NCBI GenBank assembly: GCA_903938445.1
Contig: CAJADG010000082.1
Coordinates: 38,640-102,639 of the forward strand
DNA: 64,000 nt
Source: an uncultured Bacteroidota bacterium
GTDB taxonomy: Bacteria > Bacteroidota > Bacteroidia > Chitinophagales > Chitinophagaceae
Direction of reading: 5' to 3'
The notes under the pieces were generated by a model. The model was given only the letters and a program-made list of their open reading frames with translations. It was not told the origin of the DNA and searched no databases. This document shows positions 1 to 8,737 of this stretch, one piece after another. The position numbers were made by a program, and so were the translations under genes. Position 1 is the first letter of the stretch, and each line of letters starts with the position of its first letter.

Positions 1-1205
1 CCTAAATTACCACCCTTTGCTTTACTTCCACCATCATCAGAATATTGTGCACATAAAGCTTCAAAATTAGCACCACCTTTAATTGCAGCACTAATACTGT
101 CAATTAATTTTTTAGCACTGCTATCATCTTTAATTTGTTGTCCGTTTTGAGGATTATTAGTAGCTATTAAAATATGTCTAACACTTGTACTATCTGGCCA
201 TTGTTTTACGCCTAAAACTTTTGCTATGGTATAATTTTTACCATCTACATAGGGGCCATATGTATTTCCAACACCTACTGATAAAACAGAATCCTTGTTA
301 GGTATTTGTAATGTTTTTTTACTGATATAGCTATTATAATAAGGAATTTCAGAACCCACTTTATTTAAATAAACAGCAGCATCTGGAGCAGCTTTAAAAG
401 CTTCTTTTAAAGCAGTGATTTCATTTTTTGTATTTAAAGAGTCTGCTGATGTTGGAGCAGCGCTAAATCCAATATATCCAATATTTCTAGAAGTTTCTTC
501 AATTTGATAAGCAGCAGGATTTTCTTTTAAATAAGCTGCAATTTCTTCATTCGAAACCTTTATACTACTATCAGAAATAGTCGTATAAGGCACGTGAACA
601 AAATTAATCGATGAAATATTATTTAAATCTGCATATTGCTTTTCTACCAACCATTTAGGTACTTGAACACCTTTAACAACTAAAGCTTGATATTTATTTC
701 TAATTCTATTTTCAATAGAAGGCTCTATATAGAATTTTTCTATTTGTTTAATTTGATCTTTATTCTTTGACTTTTTAATTTGTGCAATAGAATTTTTTGC
801 ATCATTCACTTTAAATTCACCAGTAGTTTTATCAGTAAATTCTTGTTTAAAAGGGGATTCATTACCAAATAATACATCAGATAATTCTTTTGTTCCTACG
901 GTAATTCCTAATTTATCAGACTCGCTTTTAAAAAGTAATCTAGTAACTTCTTGTTCCCATAAATAACCAATCATTTGTTCTCTCTTCACACCTTGAGAAG
1001 CATACTGTTGTAATTGGATATCTAATTTTTCATCAAACTCTGTTTTATTAATTACTTCACCATTAACCTTACCTAAAGTAGAAGTATCATTCGCTCCTCT
1101 TTTGCGACCAATACCGTCTTGTAATATAAAAGCGATTAATGCAATAGCAATAATACCAAAGATGATCCAAGCACCTCTTTCTCTAATGTTCTGAATAATT
1201 GACAT
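1..1205 (-). CDS. Peptidylprolyl isomerase, SurA/PpiD type (C-terminus cut by window edge)
   Basis: This is the N-terminal ~401 residues of a membrane-anchored periplasmic folding factor; the gene continues past base 1. It starts MSIIQNIRERGAWIIFGI, with one membrane helix at about residues 11-28 and no cleavable signal. A SurA_N-like chaperone region follows (GEVINKTEFDEKL). The window ends in a parvulin domain: VRHILIATNN near residue 340 and then FEALCAQYSDDGGSKAKGGN. The family catalyses cis/trans prolyl isomerisation of outer-membrane and secreted proteins, in the PpiD topology. The ATG at 1203-1205 is the only sensible start, and it faces the long intergenic region shared with recA. The family call is confident; whether one or two PPIase domains exist cannot be seen. 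Confidence 0.88.
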   Translation of the reverse strand, partial: MSIIQNIRERGAWIIFGIIAIALIAFILQDGIGRKRGANDTSTLGKVNGEVINKTEFDEKLDIQLQQYASQGVKREQMIGYLWEQEVTRLLFKSESDKLGITVGTKELSDVLFGNESPFKQEFTDKTTGEFKVNDAKNSIAQIKKSKNKDQIKQIEKFYIEPSIENRIRNKYQALVVKGVQVPKWLVEKQYADLNNISSINFVHVPYTTISDSSIKVSNEEIAAYLKENPAAYQIEETSRNIGYIGFSAAPTSADSLNTKNEITALKEAFKAAPDAAVYLNKVGSEIPYYNSYISKKTLQIPNKDSVLSVGVGNTYGPYVDGKNYTIAKVLGVKQWPDSTSVRHILIATNNPQNGQQIKDDSSAKKLIDSISAAIKGGANFEALCAQYSDDGGSKAKGGNL

Positions 1206-1888
1206 ATATAATAAATTATAGGAAGGCAAAAATAAAGGTTTCTATTAACTTAATAAGCGTAATCCAATAAAAATGAGGCCTTTTTTAACTAAAAAGGGTA
1301 ATTAAAAATACACATAGGGTTAGTGGAAAAATTAAAATTTAGTGGATAACCCTAATTTTTGAGTGAATAAATCTTAATAACTATGGAATAAAAAAAGAAG
1401 GTTGGTATCTGTTTTAAACTTTTAATCAAAAAATGTAAGTTTTATACCCGTTAATTAACAGTTAATAAACTGTGTATTAAAAAAAAAACTCTAAAATTGA
1501 ATATAATTTTGTTAAGTATTTAATTCTTTAAAAGAATGCCTATACAATCATACAATTTAAAATATCTATATGTAATTATAGATGGTGTACATAAAATCTA
1601 TTGTGAATAACTAAGATATACACTTATACACAGGGGTAATAGTATTAGGTTCTTTATATAAATGTATTATAGTTTAATACTACAATAGAAATTAACATTG
1701 GATTGAATTTAGAAATTTAGGCAGTTGATTTAAAATAAACTACTTTTATTCTCATCAAAAAAGGCACTATTTAAGGCAAGTATAAATACTATTATTAAAA
1801 ATACTAAGTTTATACTAAAATACTAAATAGATATTAATTATTGATAATCAATTATTTATGATAAAAATTATTTAAAAAAGTAAAATAA

Positions 1889-1926
1889 ACTAATCTAATT
1901 AGTAGAAAAATACTAAATATTTTAGT
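1889..1926. promoter_or_regulatory. Twin palindromic operator upstream of recA (candidate SOS box)
   Basis: Two dyads of identical architecture lie here: ACTAATCTAATTAGT (1889-1903) and ACTAAATATTTTAGT (1912-1926). Each is a perfect 6-3-6 inverted repeat. Both also fit TACTA-N6-TTAG, the first on the minus strand and the second on the plus strand. Their centres are 23 bp apart, about two helical turns, and the second overlaps the expected -33 region of the recA promoter. This is the usual position of a repressor site. No LexA gene is in the window, so the cognate regulator is unknown. The repeats are seen directly; the SOS role is inferred. Confidence 0.5.
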
Positions 1927-1944
1927 TTATTAACAAATTATCCC

Positions 1945-1952
1945 TATCTTCA
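1945..1952 (+). promoter_or_regulatory. Putative recA -7 box
   Basis: TATCTTCA resembles the Bacteroidetes -7 element TAnnTTTG (two deviations) and sits 35 bp before the recA ATG. The -33 region about 19 bp upstream falls on the second palindrome at 1912-1926. Confidence 0.4.
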
Positions 1953-1987
1953 CATAAATATTCAAAGAAAACATAAAACGATTAACC

Positions 1988-3007
1988 ATGAGTACTGCAA
2001 ATGCTGAAAAATTAAAAGCCCTTAAATTAACCATCGATAAAATCGATAAGGATTATGGTAAGGGAAGTGTGATGATGATGAATGAAAGAAGTCAAGAGCC
2101 TCAAGAAGTTATTTCTACTGGTTCTATTGGATTAGATACTGCCTTAGGAATTGGAGGATTACCAAAAGGAAGAATAATTGAAATATATGGACCAGAATCT
2201 TCAGGTAAAACAACAGTTGCAATTCATGTAATTGCAGAAGCACAAAAAAAGGGTGGAATGTGTGCAATTATCGATGCTGAACATGCTTTTGATAGTGCAT
2301 ATGCTAAACGTTTGGGTGTTGATGTTGATAATTTACTAGTTTCTCAACCTGATTACGGTGAGCAAGCTTTAGAAATTGCGGATCGTTTAATATTATCTGG
2401 TGCAATAGATGTTGTTGTTATTGACTCAGTAGCTGCATTAGTTCCAAAAAGTGAATTAGAAGGTGAAATGGGAGATTCTAAAATGGGTTTACATGCTCGT
2501 TTAATGTCACAAGCATTAAGAAAATTAACAGCCACTATTAATAAAACTGGTACCGTATGTATTTTCATTAACCAGTTAAGAGAAAAAATTGGTGTAATGT
2601 TTGGTAACCCAGAAACTACAACGGGTGGTAATGCATTAAAATTCTATGCTTCTGTTCGTTTAGATATTAGAAGAATGGCACAGATTAAAGATGGTGATGA
2701 AGCTGTTGGAAATAGAGTGAAAGTAAAAGTGGTTAAAAATAAAGTAGCTCCTCCATTTAGAGCAGCAGAATTTGAAATTATTTTTGGAGAAGGAATTAGT
2801 AAGATCGGTGAAATAATTGATATGGGTGTTGAATTAGAAATTATCAATAAAAGCGGCTCTTGGTTTAGTTATGAAGGAAATAAATTAGGACAAGGGCGTG
2901 ATTCAGTTAAAATAATTTTACACGATAATCCAGAAATGGCGAATGAAATTGAAGCTAAGATAAGAGCAAAAATTGCAGCAAAAGTTGAAGAAGCTGCAAG
3001 TAAATAA
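1988..3007 (+). CDS. recA: Recombinase RecA
   Basis: RecA polymerises on single-stranded DNA with ATP, drives strand exchange in recombinational repair and stimulates self-cleavage of LexA-type repressors. The 339-residue length is typical. Walker A is GPESSGKTT at residues 68-76, the catalytic glutamate lies in IDAEHAFD (E98), Walker B is [12 protein letters not shown], loop L1 contains [22 protein letters not shown], and loop L2 is [20 protein letters not shown]. The C-terminus ends in a Lys/Ala/Glu-rich tail. The gene is preceded by a long AT-rich gap with paired palindromes and followed by a strong terminator, so it is probably monocistronic. recX is about 15 kb away on the opposite strand rather than adjacent. 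Confidence 0.99.
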   Translation: MSTANAEKLKALKLTIDKIDKDYGKGSVMMMNERSQEPQEVISTGSIGLDTALGIGGLPKGRIIEIYGPESSGKTTVAIHVIAEAQKKGGMCAIIDAEHAFDSAYAKRLGVDVDNLLVSQPDYGEQALEIADRLILSGAIDVVVIDSVAALVPKSELEGEMGDSKMGLHARLMSQALRKLTATINKTGTVCIFINQLREKIGVMFGNPETTTGGNALKFYASVRLDIRRMAQIKDGDEAVGNRVKVKVVKNKVAPPFRAAEFEIIFGEGISKIGEIIDMGVELEIINKSGSWFSYEGNKLGQGRDSVKIILHDNPEMANEIEAKIRAKIAAKVEEAASK

Positions 3008-3042
3008 TATTTATCTCGTTTTTTAAAGGTTAGTAGGTACGG

Positions 3043-3070
3043 ACCGCATCATTTATGGTGCGGTTTTTTT
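3043..3070 (+). terminator. Intrinsic terminator of recA
   Basis: A 9-bp stem (ACCGCATCA / TGGTGCGGT, one G-T wobble) with loop TTTA is followed by seven Ts. It lies only 17 bp before the start of the next gene. Confidence 0.9.
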
Positions 3071-3086
3071 ATATTTATAAAAAAAA

Positions 3087-3959
3087 TTGATTCGAATTTT
3101 AAAAATATTTATTAGAGCAGCACTCTGGATATTTTGTGCTGATATTAAAATAAAAAATAAATATTTATTAAAACAAGATGGGCCATTATTAATCATAGCA
3201 AACCATCCAAATTCCTTCTTAGATGCTATTATAATTGGAGCCCAATATAATAGAAGAATCTATTTTTTAGCAAGAGGTGATGCTTTTACTAAAAAACACC
3301 ATCGTTTTTTATTAGGCTTATTAAATATGATTCCCGTTTATCGACTAAGAGAAGGAAAACAATATTTACATCTAAATGAATATGCATTTAATGAATCGGT
3401 TAAATTATTAAATAAGGGTGAAGCTGTTTTAATTTTTATAGAAGGAGTTTGTATGAATACTCATCAACTTCAACCATTTAAAAAAGGAGCTTCAAGAATT
3501 TTAGCGCGCGCACATCAACAAAATATATTTCCTACAATTCATATTGCTGGTATATCTTATAACCAACTCATAGGAGTTGGTAAAAAAGTAAATATTTGTA
3601 TTACTGAATTCTTATTAACCTTTCCACTCAAAACCCCAAAGGATTTCGTACATTTTAATCAACAGGTGTTTATTGAGTTAGAAAATAATATACATATACC
3701 CACATCCCCCACTAAAATTAAAAAGAACGTAATCTATTTTTTACATTTTCCATATTACAAGTGGTTATATTTTTTTACTGCAAAAAAAACAAAAAACACC
3801 GTTTTTTTTGATTCTGTACTATTCAGCTTATTGTTATTTACCTATCCAATTTTTATGATCATCTTATTTTTAATTTTTTATTTAATTGGAATATCGTTGC
3901 CAATTATTTTTGGTATATTGTTATGTATTCTTTTATACAATAAATACACGGTAGAATAA
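3087..3959 (+). CDS. Glycerol-phosphate acyltransferase family protein (PlsC-like)
   Basis: This is a probable membrane acyltransferase acting on lysophospholipids or related acceptors. The acyltransferase box is NHPNSFLDAI near residue 39 (an HX5D variant found in Bacteroidota relatives rather than classic HX4D). The second motif is FIEGVCMN near residue 118, where EGTR is usual, followed by FKKGASRIL. Two hydrophobic segments close the C-terminus (about 235-285), which is very rich in Phe, Ile and Leu. The start appears to be TTG at 3087 because no ATG occurs nearby in frame. The recA terminator lies just upstream with no visible promoter between, so expression may depend on read-through. 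It is followed after 8 bp by mgsA. The substrate is unknown. Confidence 0.75.
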   Translation: MIRILKIFIRAALWIFCADIKIKNKYLLKQDGPLLIIANHPNSFLDAIIIGAQYNRRIYFLARGDAFTKKHHRFLLGLLNMIPVYRLREGKQYLHLNEYAFNESVKLLNKGEAVLIFIEGVCMNTHQLQPFKKGASRILARAHQQNIFPTIHIAGISYNQLIGVGKKVNICITEFLLTFPLKTPKDFVHFNQQVFIELENNIHIPTSPTKIKKNVIYFLHFPYYKWLYFFTAKKTKNTVFFDSVLFSLLLFTYPIFMIILFLIFYLIGISLPIIFGILLCILLYNKYTVE

Positions 3960-3967
3960 TTAAAAAA

Positions 3968-4435
3968 ATGATAAAATCAACAATGAAAAATATTAGAAAA
4001 CTAGAACGTAGAAAAAAAATCGCACTCATTGCGCATGACAATAAAAAGAAAGATTTAATAGAATGGGCAATTCATAATAAGATAGAGTTATCAAAACATT
4101 CTTTAGTAGCTACAGGTACTACGGGAAAACTAATTGAAGAAGCTTTAGACCAACCTGTCGTAAAATTATTAAGTGGTCCACTGGGTGGTGATCAACAAAT
4201 TGGTGCAATGATTGCTACAGGAGACATTGATGTGGTGTTTTTCTTTTTTGATCCCATGGAAGCGCAGCCGCACGATAGCGATGTAAAAGCATTATTAAGA
4301 TTGGCTGTTGCCTGGAACCTACCAATGGCCTGTGATAGAACCACTGCCGATTTTTTAATGACCTCTAGATTTATGCAGGAAGAATATAGTTATGAGCTTC
4401 CTGATTACACCCAATACCTTAATAGAAACATTTAA
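3968..4435 (+). CDS. mgsA: Methylglyoxal synthase
   Basis: MgsA converts dihydroxyacetone phosphate to methylglyoxal and phosphate, a bypass that relieves sugar-phosphate accumulation. The protein shows the family signature in order: IALIAHDNKKKDL, ATGTTGKL (phosphate binding), SGPLGGDQQIGAMIA with the catalytic aspartate, DPMEAQPHDSDVKALLRLA, and CDRTTADF. At 155 residues it is the normal length with a short basic N-terminal extension; the internal ATG at residue 6 is an alternative start. It sits directly behind the acyltransferase and 15 bp before the M28 peptidase gene, likely cotranscribed. Confidence 0.96.
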   Translation: MIKSTMKNIRKLERRKKIALIAHDNKKKDLIEWAIHNKIELSKHSLVATGTTGKLIEEALDQPVVKLLSGPLGGDQQIGAMIATGDIDVVFFFFDPMEAQPHDSDVKALLRLAVAWNLPMACDRTTADFLMTSRFMQEEYSYELPDYTQYLNRNI

Positions 4436-4450
4436 ATAAAAAGAATAAAA

Positions 4451-6652
4451 ATGAAAAAGCAAGCACTCCTATTTTCTTGTATATGTTTATTATCAAATAC
4501 AATCAACGCACAAAAAAATTTAATTGGATTTAAATCTGATGTCAATCAATTAAAAAATGAAAAAGCTTTTGACGCACAATTAAATGCAAAAAGAGTTGGT
4601 GAACACATTAAACAACTTTCTTCGGTACCCCATCATGTTGGTTCAGTGGGTGGTAAAATGGTAGCAAGTGAAATTGCTAAAGTATTCACTGCTGCAGGAT
4701 GGGATACAAAAATTGAAACGTATCAATTAATGTTTCCAACACCTATAACAAGAACACTAGAGATGTCTGGCGTAACGAATTATAAAGCGAAATTAAAAGA
4801 GACGCCTTTAAAAGAAGACGCAACTTCAAATCAAGCAGATCAACTACCCACCTACAATTGTTGGAGTGCAGATGGGGATGTAACTTCTAATTTGGTTTTT
4901 GTAAATTATGGTTTACCGGAGGATTATGAAACACTTGCTAAATATGGTATTGATGTAAAAGGTAAAATTGTTATCGCGAAATATGGTCGTAGCTGGAGAG
5001 GAATTAAACCAAAAGTAGCACAAGAGCATGGCGCTATCGGTTGTTTAATTTATTCTGATCCTATTGATGATGGGTATGGTGCTGGAGATGCTTACCCAGT
5101 TGGTCCTTTTAAAAATGATCAAACGGTACAAAGAGGATCTATTATGGATATGGTTATTTATCCGGGAGACCCTACTACGCCTAATATAGCATCCGTGGAA
5201 GGCGCCCCTAGAGTGGATCATAATGATGCAAAAAACCTACTAAAAATACCGGTACTTCCTATTAGTTATGGAGATGCCGCACCTTTGTTAAAAGATATGG
5301 CGGGTCCTGTCGCACCAAAAGAATGGGTGGGTGGCTTGCCATTTACTTATCATATTGGGCCAAGTGCATCTCAAGTACATTTAAAGCTTGCGTTTGATTG
5401 GAAATTAAGACCAGGTTTAGATGTAATTGCAACTATAAAAGGATCTGAATTTCCTGATCAATGGGTAATTAGAGGTAATCATCATGATGGTTGGGTAAAT
5501 GGAGCAGCAGACCCAATAAGTGGGATGGCTGCTGAGCTAGAGGAGGCTATTTCGATAGGCGAATTATTAAAAACAGGGTGGAAACCAAAAAGAACTTTGG
5601 TGTATTGTGCTTGGGATGCGGAAGAACCTGGATTAATGGGGTCCACAGAGTGGGTTGAAAACCATGCTGCAGAATTACAAGCAAAAGCAGTTGCTTATAT
5701 TAATTCAGATGGCAATGGACGTGGATTTTTAGGAGCCGAGGGCTCACACGCATTTGCACCCTTAATTACAGAAATTAGTAAAACCGTAATTGATCCTCAA
5801 ACGAAAGTTTCGGTGTTTGAAAGAGCAAAAGCCGCAAGAGCAGTACGTGCATCAAATCCTGCCGCAAAAAAAGAGGCATTTAATTCAACGCAATATCCTT
5901 TAGGCGCAATGGGTTCGGGCTCTGATTATTCTTCATTTATTCAACACCTTGGAATTCCATCTCTAAATATTGGATACGGTGGTGAAGACGAAGGTGGTGA
6001 ATATCACTCGATTTATGATTCTTATGATATGTACACACGTTTTAAAGATCCAACTTTTGAATATGGAATTACATTGGCTCAAACAACTGGCCGTGTAGTA
6101 TTGCGTCTTGCAGATGCTGATGCTTTACAGTTTGATTTTAGAGAATTACATAAAACAGTAAAAGGATATATTAGCGAGTTAATGAAAAATGTGGACCAGC
6201 TTCGTGAAAAAGCAACCATAGAAAATGAATTAATTAAAAACAAGGCATATATCTATGCAGCCGATCCTACTGAAAAATTAAAAACCCCAGAACTGGTTGC
6301 TGAAGTACCTTATGTTGATTTTTCATCTATTTTAAATGCATTAACTAAATTAGAAAAAGCAGCAGCCCATGCAGAAGAAGTTAAAAAATCAATGGACGCT
6401 CATCAATTAGCCGAAGTAAATTCAAAAATATACCGAGCAGAGCAAACCTTGTTAACTGATGCTGGATTGCCAAGACGCCCTTGGTTTAAACACAGTTTAT
6501 ATGCACCAGGATTTTACACGGGCTATGGTGTAAAAACAGTACCAGGTGTAAGAGAAGCTATTGAACAAAAAAATTGGGCGGAAACAAAAGAACAAATTAA
6601 CGAAGTGGCAAAATCAATTGATAAACTTTCTGCTTATTTAGAAGCATTATAG
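4451..6652 (+). CDS. Secreted M28-family metallopeptidase with PA domain (glutamate carboxypeptidase II-like)
   Basis: This is a 733-residue exported exopeptidase. A signal peptide of about 20 residues ends at INAQ. A PA-domain insertion follows (VNYGLPEDYETLAKYGIDVKG, about 150-200), then the M28 zinc catalytic core. Metal and catalytic residues are visible as NHHDGWVNGAADPISG (His and bridging Asp), WDAEEPGLMGS (catalytic and metal Glu), a later Asp in YINSDGNG, and YHSIYDSYD (final His). The C-terminal ~130 residues match the helical dimerisation domain of the transferrin-receptor/GCPII group. Likely role is trimming imported peptides in the periplasm or outside the cell; exact specificity cannot be read. 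The next gene, uvrB, has its own promoter box in the few bases after the stop codon. Confidence 0.9.
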   Translation: MKKQALLFSCICLLSNTINAQKNLIGFKSDVNQLKNEKAFDAQLNAKRVGEHIKQLSSVPHHVGSVGGKMVASEIAKVFTAAGWDTKIETYQLMFPTPITRTLEMSGVTNYKAKLKETPLKEDATSNQADQLPTYNCWSADGDVTSNLVFVNYGLPEDYETLAKYGIDVKGKIVIAKYGRSWRGIKPKVAQEHGAIGCLIYSDPIDDGYGAGDAYPVGPFKNDQTVQRGSIMDMVIYPGDPTTPNIASVEGAPRVDHNDAKNLLKIPVLPISYGDAAPLLKDMAGPVAPKEWVGGLPFTYHIGPSASQVHLKLAFDWKLRPGLDVIATIKGSEFPDQWVIRGNHHDGWVNGAADPISGMAAELEEAISIGELLKTGWKPKRTLVYCAWDAEEPGLMGSTEWVENHAAELQAKAVAYINSDGNGRGFLGAEGSHAFAPLITEISKTVIDPQTKVSVFERAKAARAVRASNPAAKKEAFNSTQYPLGAMGSGSDYSSFIQHLGIPSLNIGYGGEDEGGEYHSIYDSYDMYTRFKDPTFEYGITLAQTTGRVVLRLADADALQFDFRELHKTVKGYISELMKNVDQLREKATIENELIKNKAYIYAADPTEKLKTPELVAEVPYVDFSSILNALTKLEKAAAHAEEVKKSMDAHQLAEVNSKIYRAEQTLLTDAGLPRRPWFKHSLYAPGFYTGYGVKTVPGVREAIEQKNWAETKEQINEVAKSIDKLSAYLEAL

Positions 6653-6656
6653 AGTG

Positions 6657-6664
6657 TACCTTTG
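6657..6664 (+). promoter_or_regulatory. uvrB -7 box, leaderless configuration
   Basis: TACCTTTG is a perfect match to TAnnTTTG and ends three bases before the ATG at 6668. A start of transcription 4-7 bases downstream would fall on or next to the start codon. Confidence 0.7.
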
Positions 6665-6667
6665 CGT

Positions 6668-8716
6668 ATGCCTTTTCAACTAAAATCTACTTATACCCCC
6701 TCAGGAGATCAACCTAGTGCCATTGCACAGTTGACTGAGGGGGTTTTAAGTGGAGATAGGTGCCAAACACTTTTAGGTGTTACAGGAAGTGGTAAGACAT
6801 TTACGATTGCCAATTTAATTCAGAACATACAACGTCCCACTTTAGTGTTAACGCACAATAAAACATTGGTTGCGCAACTATATGGGGAATTCAAAAGTTT
6901 TTTTCCCGATAATGCGGTAGGTTATTTTGTTTCCTATTATGATTATTATCAACCCGAAGCATATTTACCAACATCAGGAGTATATATTGAAAAAGATTTA
7001 AGCATTAATGAAGAGTTGGATAAACTTAGGCTTCAAGCAACTGCACAATTATTAAGTGGTCGTAGAGATATTATTGTTGTTGCAAGCGTAAGTTGTATTT
7101 ATGGTATGGGTAATCCTACTGAATTGGAAAATGGAATTATAAGAATTTATAAAGGACAAGTATTAGCAAGACAAGCTTTTTTACATGCACTTGTAAATGC
7201 ACTATACCATCGTAGTGTGATTGAATTTGATCGCGGAGCATTTAGAGTAAATGGAGACACGGTGGACATTAGATTACCCTATGTAGATTATGGATATCGT
7301 ATTACTTTTTTTGGAGATGAAATTGAAGATATTGAAACCATTGAAATAGAAACAGGAAAAAGAATAGAACGCATGGATAATGCTGCTATTTTTCCAGCCA
7401 ATCTTTATTTGGCACCAAAAGATATGGTGCAACAAATTATTTCAGAAATACAGGATGAAATGCGTGCACAGGTGGAGTATTTTAAGAGTGTAGGAAAAAA
7501 TGTAGAAGCAGCGAGAATTAAAGAGCGTGTTGAATATGATATTGAAATGATTAGAGAGTTGGGTTATTGTACTGGCATTGAAAACTATTCTCGATTTTTT
7601 GATAGAAGAGTTCCTGGTACAAGACCTTTCTGTTTATTAGATTATTTCCCAAAGGATTTTTTATGTGTGATTGACGAGAGCCATCAAACTATCCCACAAA
7701 TTAGCGGTATGTATGGTGGAGATAGAAGCAGAAAAATGAATTTGGTGGAATATGGTTTTAGATTACCAAGCGCTATTGATAATAGGCCACTTAATTTTAC
7801 GGAGTTTGAAAACATTATTGGTCAAACTATTTTTGTAAGTGCAACTCCGGGTGAATATGAATTAGAAAAAACAGGAGGATTAATTGTGGAACAGGTAGTA
7901 AGACCAACAGGATTATTAGATCCACCCATTGAAGTGCGACCGACAAAAAATCAAATTGATGATTTATTAGACGAGATAGCCATGCAGGTTGAAAAAGGGG
8001 ATCGTGTATTGGTAACAACGCTTACTAAAAAAATGGCGGAAGAAATGGATCGTTTTTTACAAAAAATACAAATCAAATCAAAATATATACATAGTGATAT
8101 AGATGCTTTAGAACGTGTTGAAATATTACGTGAATTAAGATTAGGGGTGATCGATGTACTTGTTGGTGTAAATCTTTTAAGAGAAGGATTAGATTTGCCA
8201 GAGGTTTCTTTGGTTGCGGTATTAGATGCTGATAAGGAGGGATTTTTAAGAAATGAAAAATCGTTAACACAAACTGCAGGAAGAGCGGCGAGAAATTCCA
8301 ATGGTCGCGTAATATTTTATGGGGATAGTATTACAAAAAGCATGCAAAGAACCATTGATGAAACCAATCGTCGTCGCGAAAAACAAATTAAATATAATAC
8401 AGAACACAATATTACACCTACCACCGTGGTAAAGAGTATAGAACAAGTCATGGCACAAGGATCGGTGTTAGATATCAAAGGATACACACTTAACAATATG
8501 AATGTGCGAACCACGGATGAAATAAATATATTGTCTGAAAGTACCGAAAAGTATAGTGAATTTAAAACCATTCCTCAATTAGAGAAGGCCATTAAGGATA
8601 CTAAAAAACAAATGGATAAATTTGCAAAAGCAATGGACTTTATGGAAGCAGCAAAAACAAGAGACGAAATGTTTTTATTAGAAGCCCAATTAGAAAAAAT
8701 GAAAGCTGCGAATTAA
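6668..8716 (+). CDS. uvrB: UvrABC excision nuclease subunit B
   Basis: UvrB is the damage-verifying helicase-like subunit of nucleotide excision repair that hands the lesion from UvrA to UvrC. Walker A is GVTGSGKTF (about 38-46). The DNA-clamping beta-hairpin is YYDYYQPEAYLPTSGVYIEKD-like near residue 95, the DEAD-type box is DESHQTIPQ near 337, and motif VI is QTAGRAARN. The C-terminal UVR domain for UvrC contact is present (KAMDFMEAAKTRDEM). An in-frame TTG lies two codons upstream at 6662, but it falls inside the TACCTTTG promoter box, so the ATG at 6668 is preferred, giving 682 residues. It is complete and ordinary in sequence. Confidence 0.98.
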   Translation: MPFQLKSTYTPSGDQPSAIAQLTEGVLSGDRCQTLLGVTGSGKTFTIANLIQNIQRPTLVLTHNKTLVAQLYGEFKSFFPDNAVGYFVSYYDYYQPEAYLPTSGVYIEKDLSINEELDKLRLQATAQLLSGRRDIIVVASVSCIYGMGNPTELENGIIRIYKGQVLARQAFLHALVNALYHRSVIEFDRGAFRVNGDTVDIRLPYVDYGYRITFFGDEIEDIETIEIETGKRIERMDNAAIFPANLYLAPKDMVQQIISEIQDEMRAQVEYFKSVGKNVEAARIKERVEYDIEMIRELGYCTGIENYSRFFDRRVPGTRPFCLLDYFPKDFLCVIDESHQTIPQISGMYGGDRSRKMNLVEYGFRLPSAIDNRPLNFTEFENIIGQTIFVSATPGEYELEKTGGLIVEQVVRPTGLLDPPIEVRPTKNQIDDLLDEIAMQVEKGDRVLVTTLTKKMAEEMDRFLQKIQIKSKYIHSDIDALERVEILRELRLGVIDVLVGVNLLREGLDLPEVSLVAVLDADKEGFLRNEKSLTQTAGRAARNSNGRVIFYGDSITKSMQRTIDETNRRREKQIKYNTEHNITPTTVVKSIEQVMAQGSVLDIKGYTLNNMNVRTTDEINILSESTEKYSEFKTIPQLEKAIKDTKKQMDKFAKAMDFMEAAKTRDEMFLLEAQLEKMKAAN

Positions 8717-8737
8717 TTAATCACAATAAATTAAATA

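Larger units (their letters stand above)
1206..1987. other. AT-rich intergenic region between PPIase and recA; DnaA-box-like cluster, oriC candidate
   Basis: No credible reading frame occupies this 782 bp gap. It is much richer in A+T than the flanking genes. It holds two exact matches to the DnaA-box consensus TTATNCACA in convergent orientation, TGTGAATAA at 1602-1610 and TTATACACA at 1624-1632. One-mismatch relatives lie at 1341-1349 (AGTGGATAA), 1362-1370 (AGTGAATAA) and 1471-1479 (TGTGTATTA). A nearly pure A/T tract with repeated TACTAA (1802, 1813, 1821, 1911) follows toward recA and could serve as an unwinding element. Bacteroidota origins are often not beside dnaA, so the location is possible. 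Calling this the origin is inference; it may only be a long divergent promoter region. Confidence 0.35.

Noticed and set aside
1912..1926. Assignment of the recA dyads as the Xanthomonas LexA motif TTAG-N6-TACTA
   Set aside because: The half-sites are present but in the reverse order on both strands, so the sites cannot be called that motif; they are reported as a distinct candidate.
2353..2847. Two minus-strand open frames inside recA (67-71 residues)
   Set aside because: They are antisense to the conserved recA frame and show no recognisable domain or start context; the frame is open only because of codon bias.
7827..8571. Several overlapping minus-strand frames inside uvrB
   Set aside because: All lie opposite strongly conserved helicase motifs and have low-complexity Leu/Ile/Ser composition.
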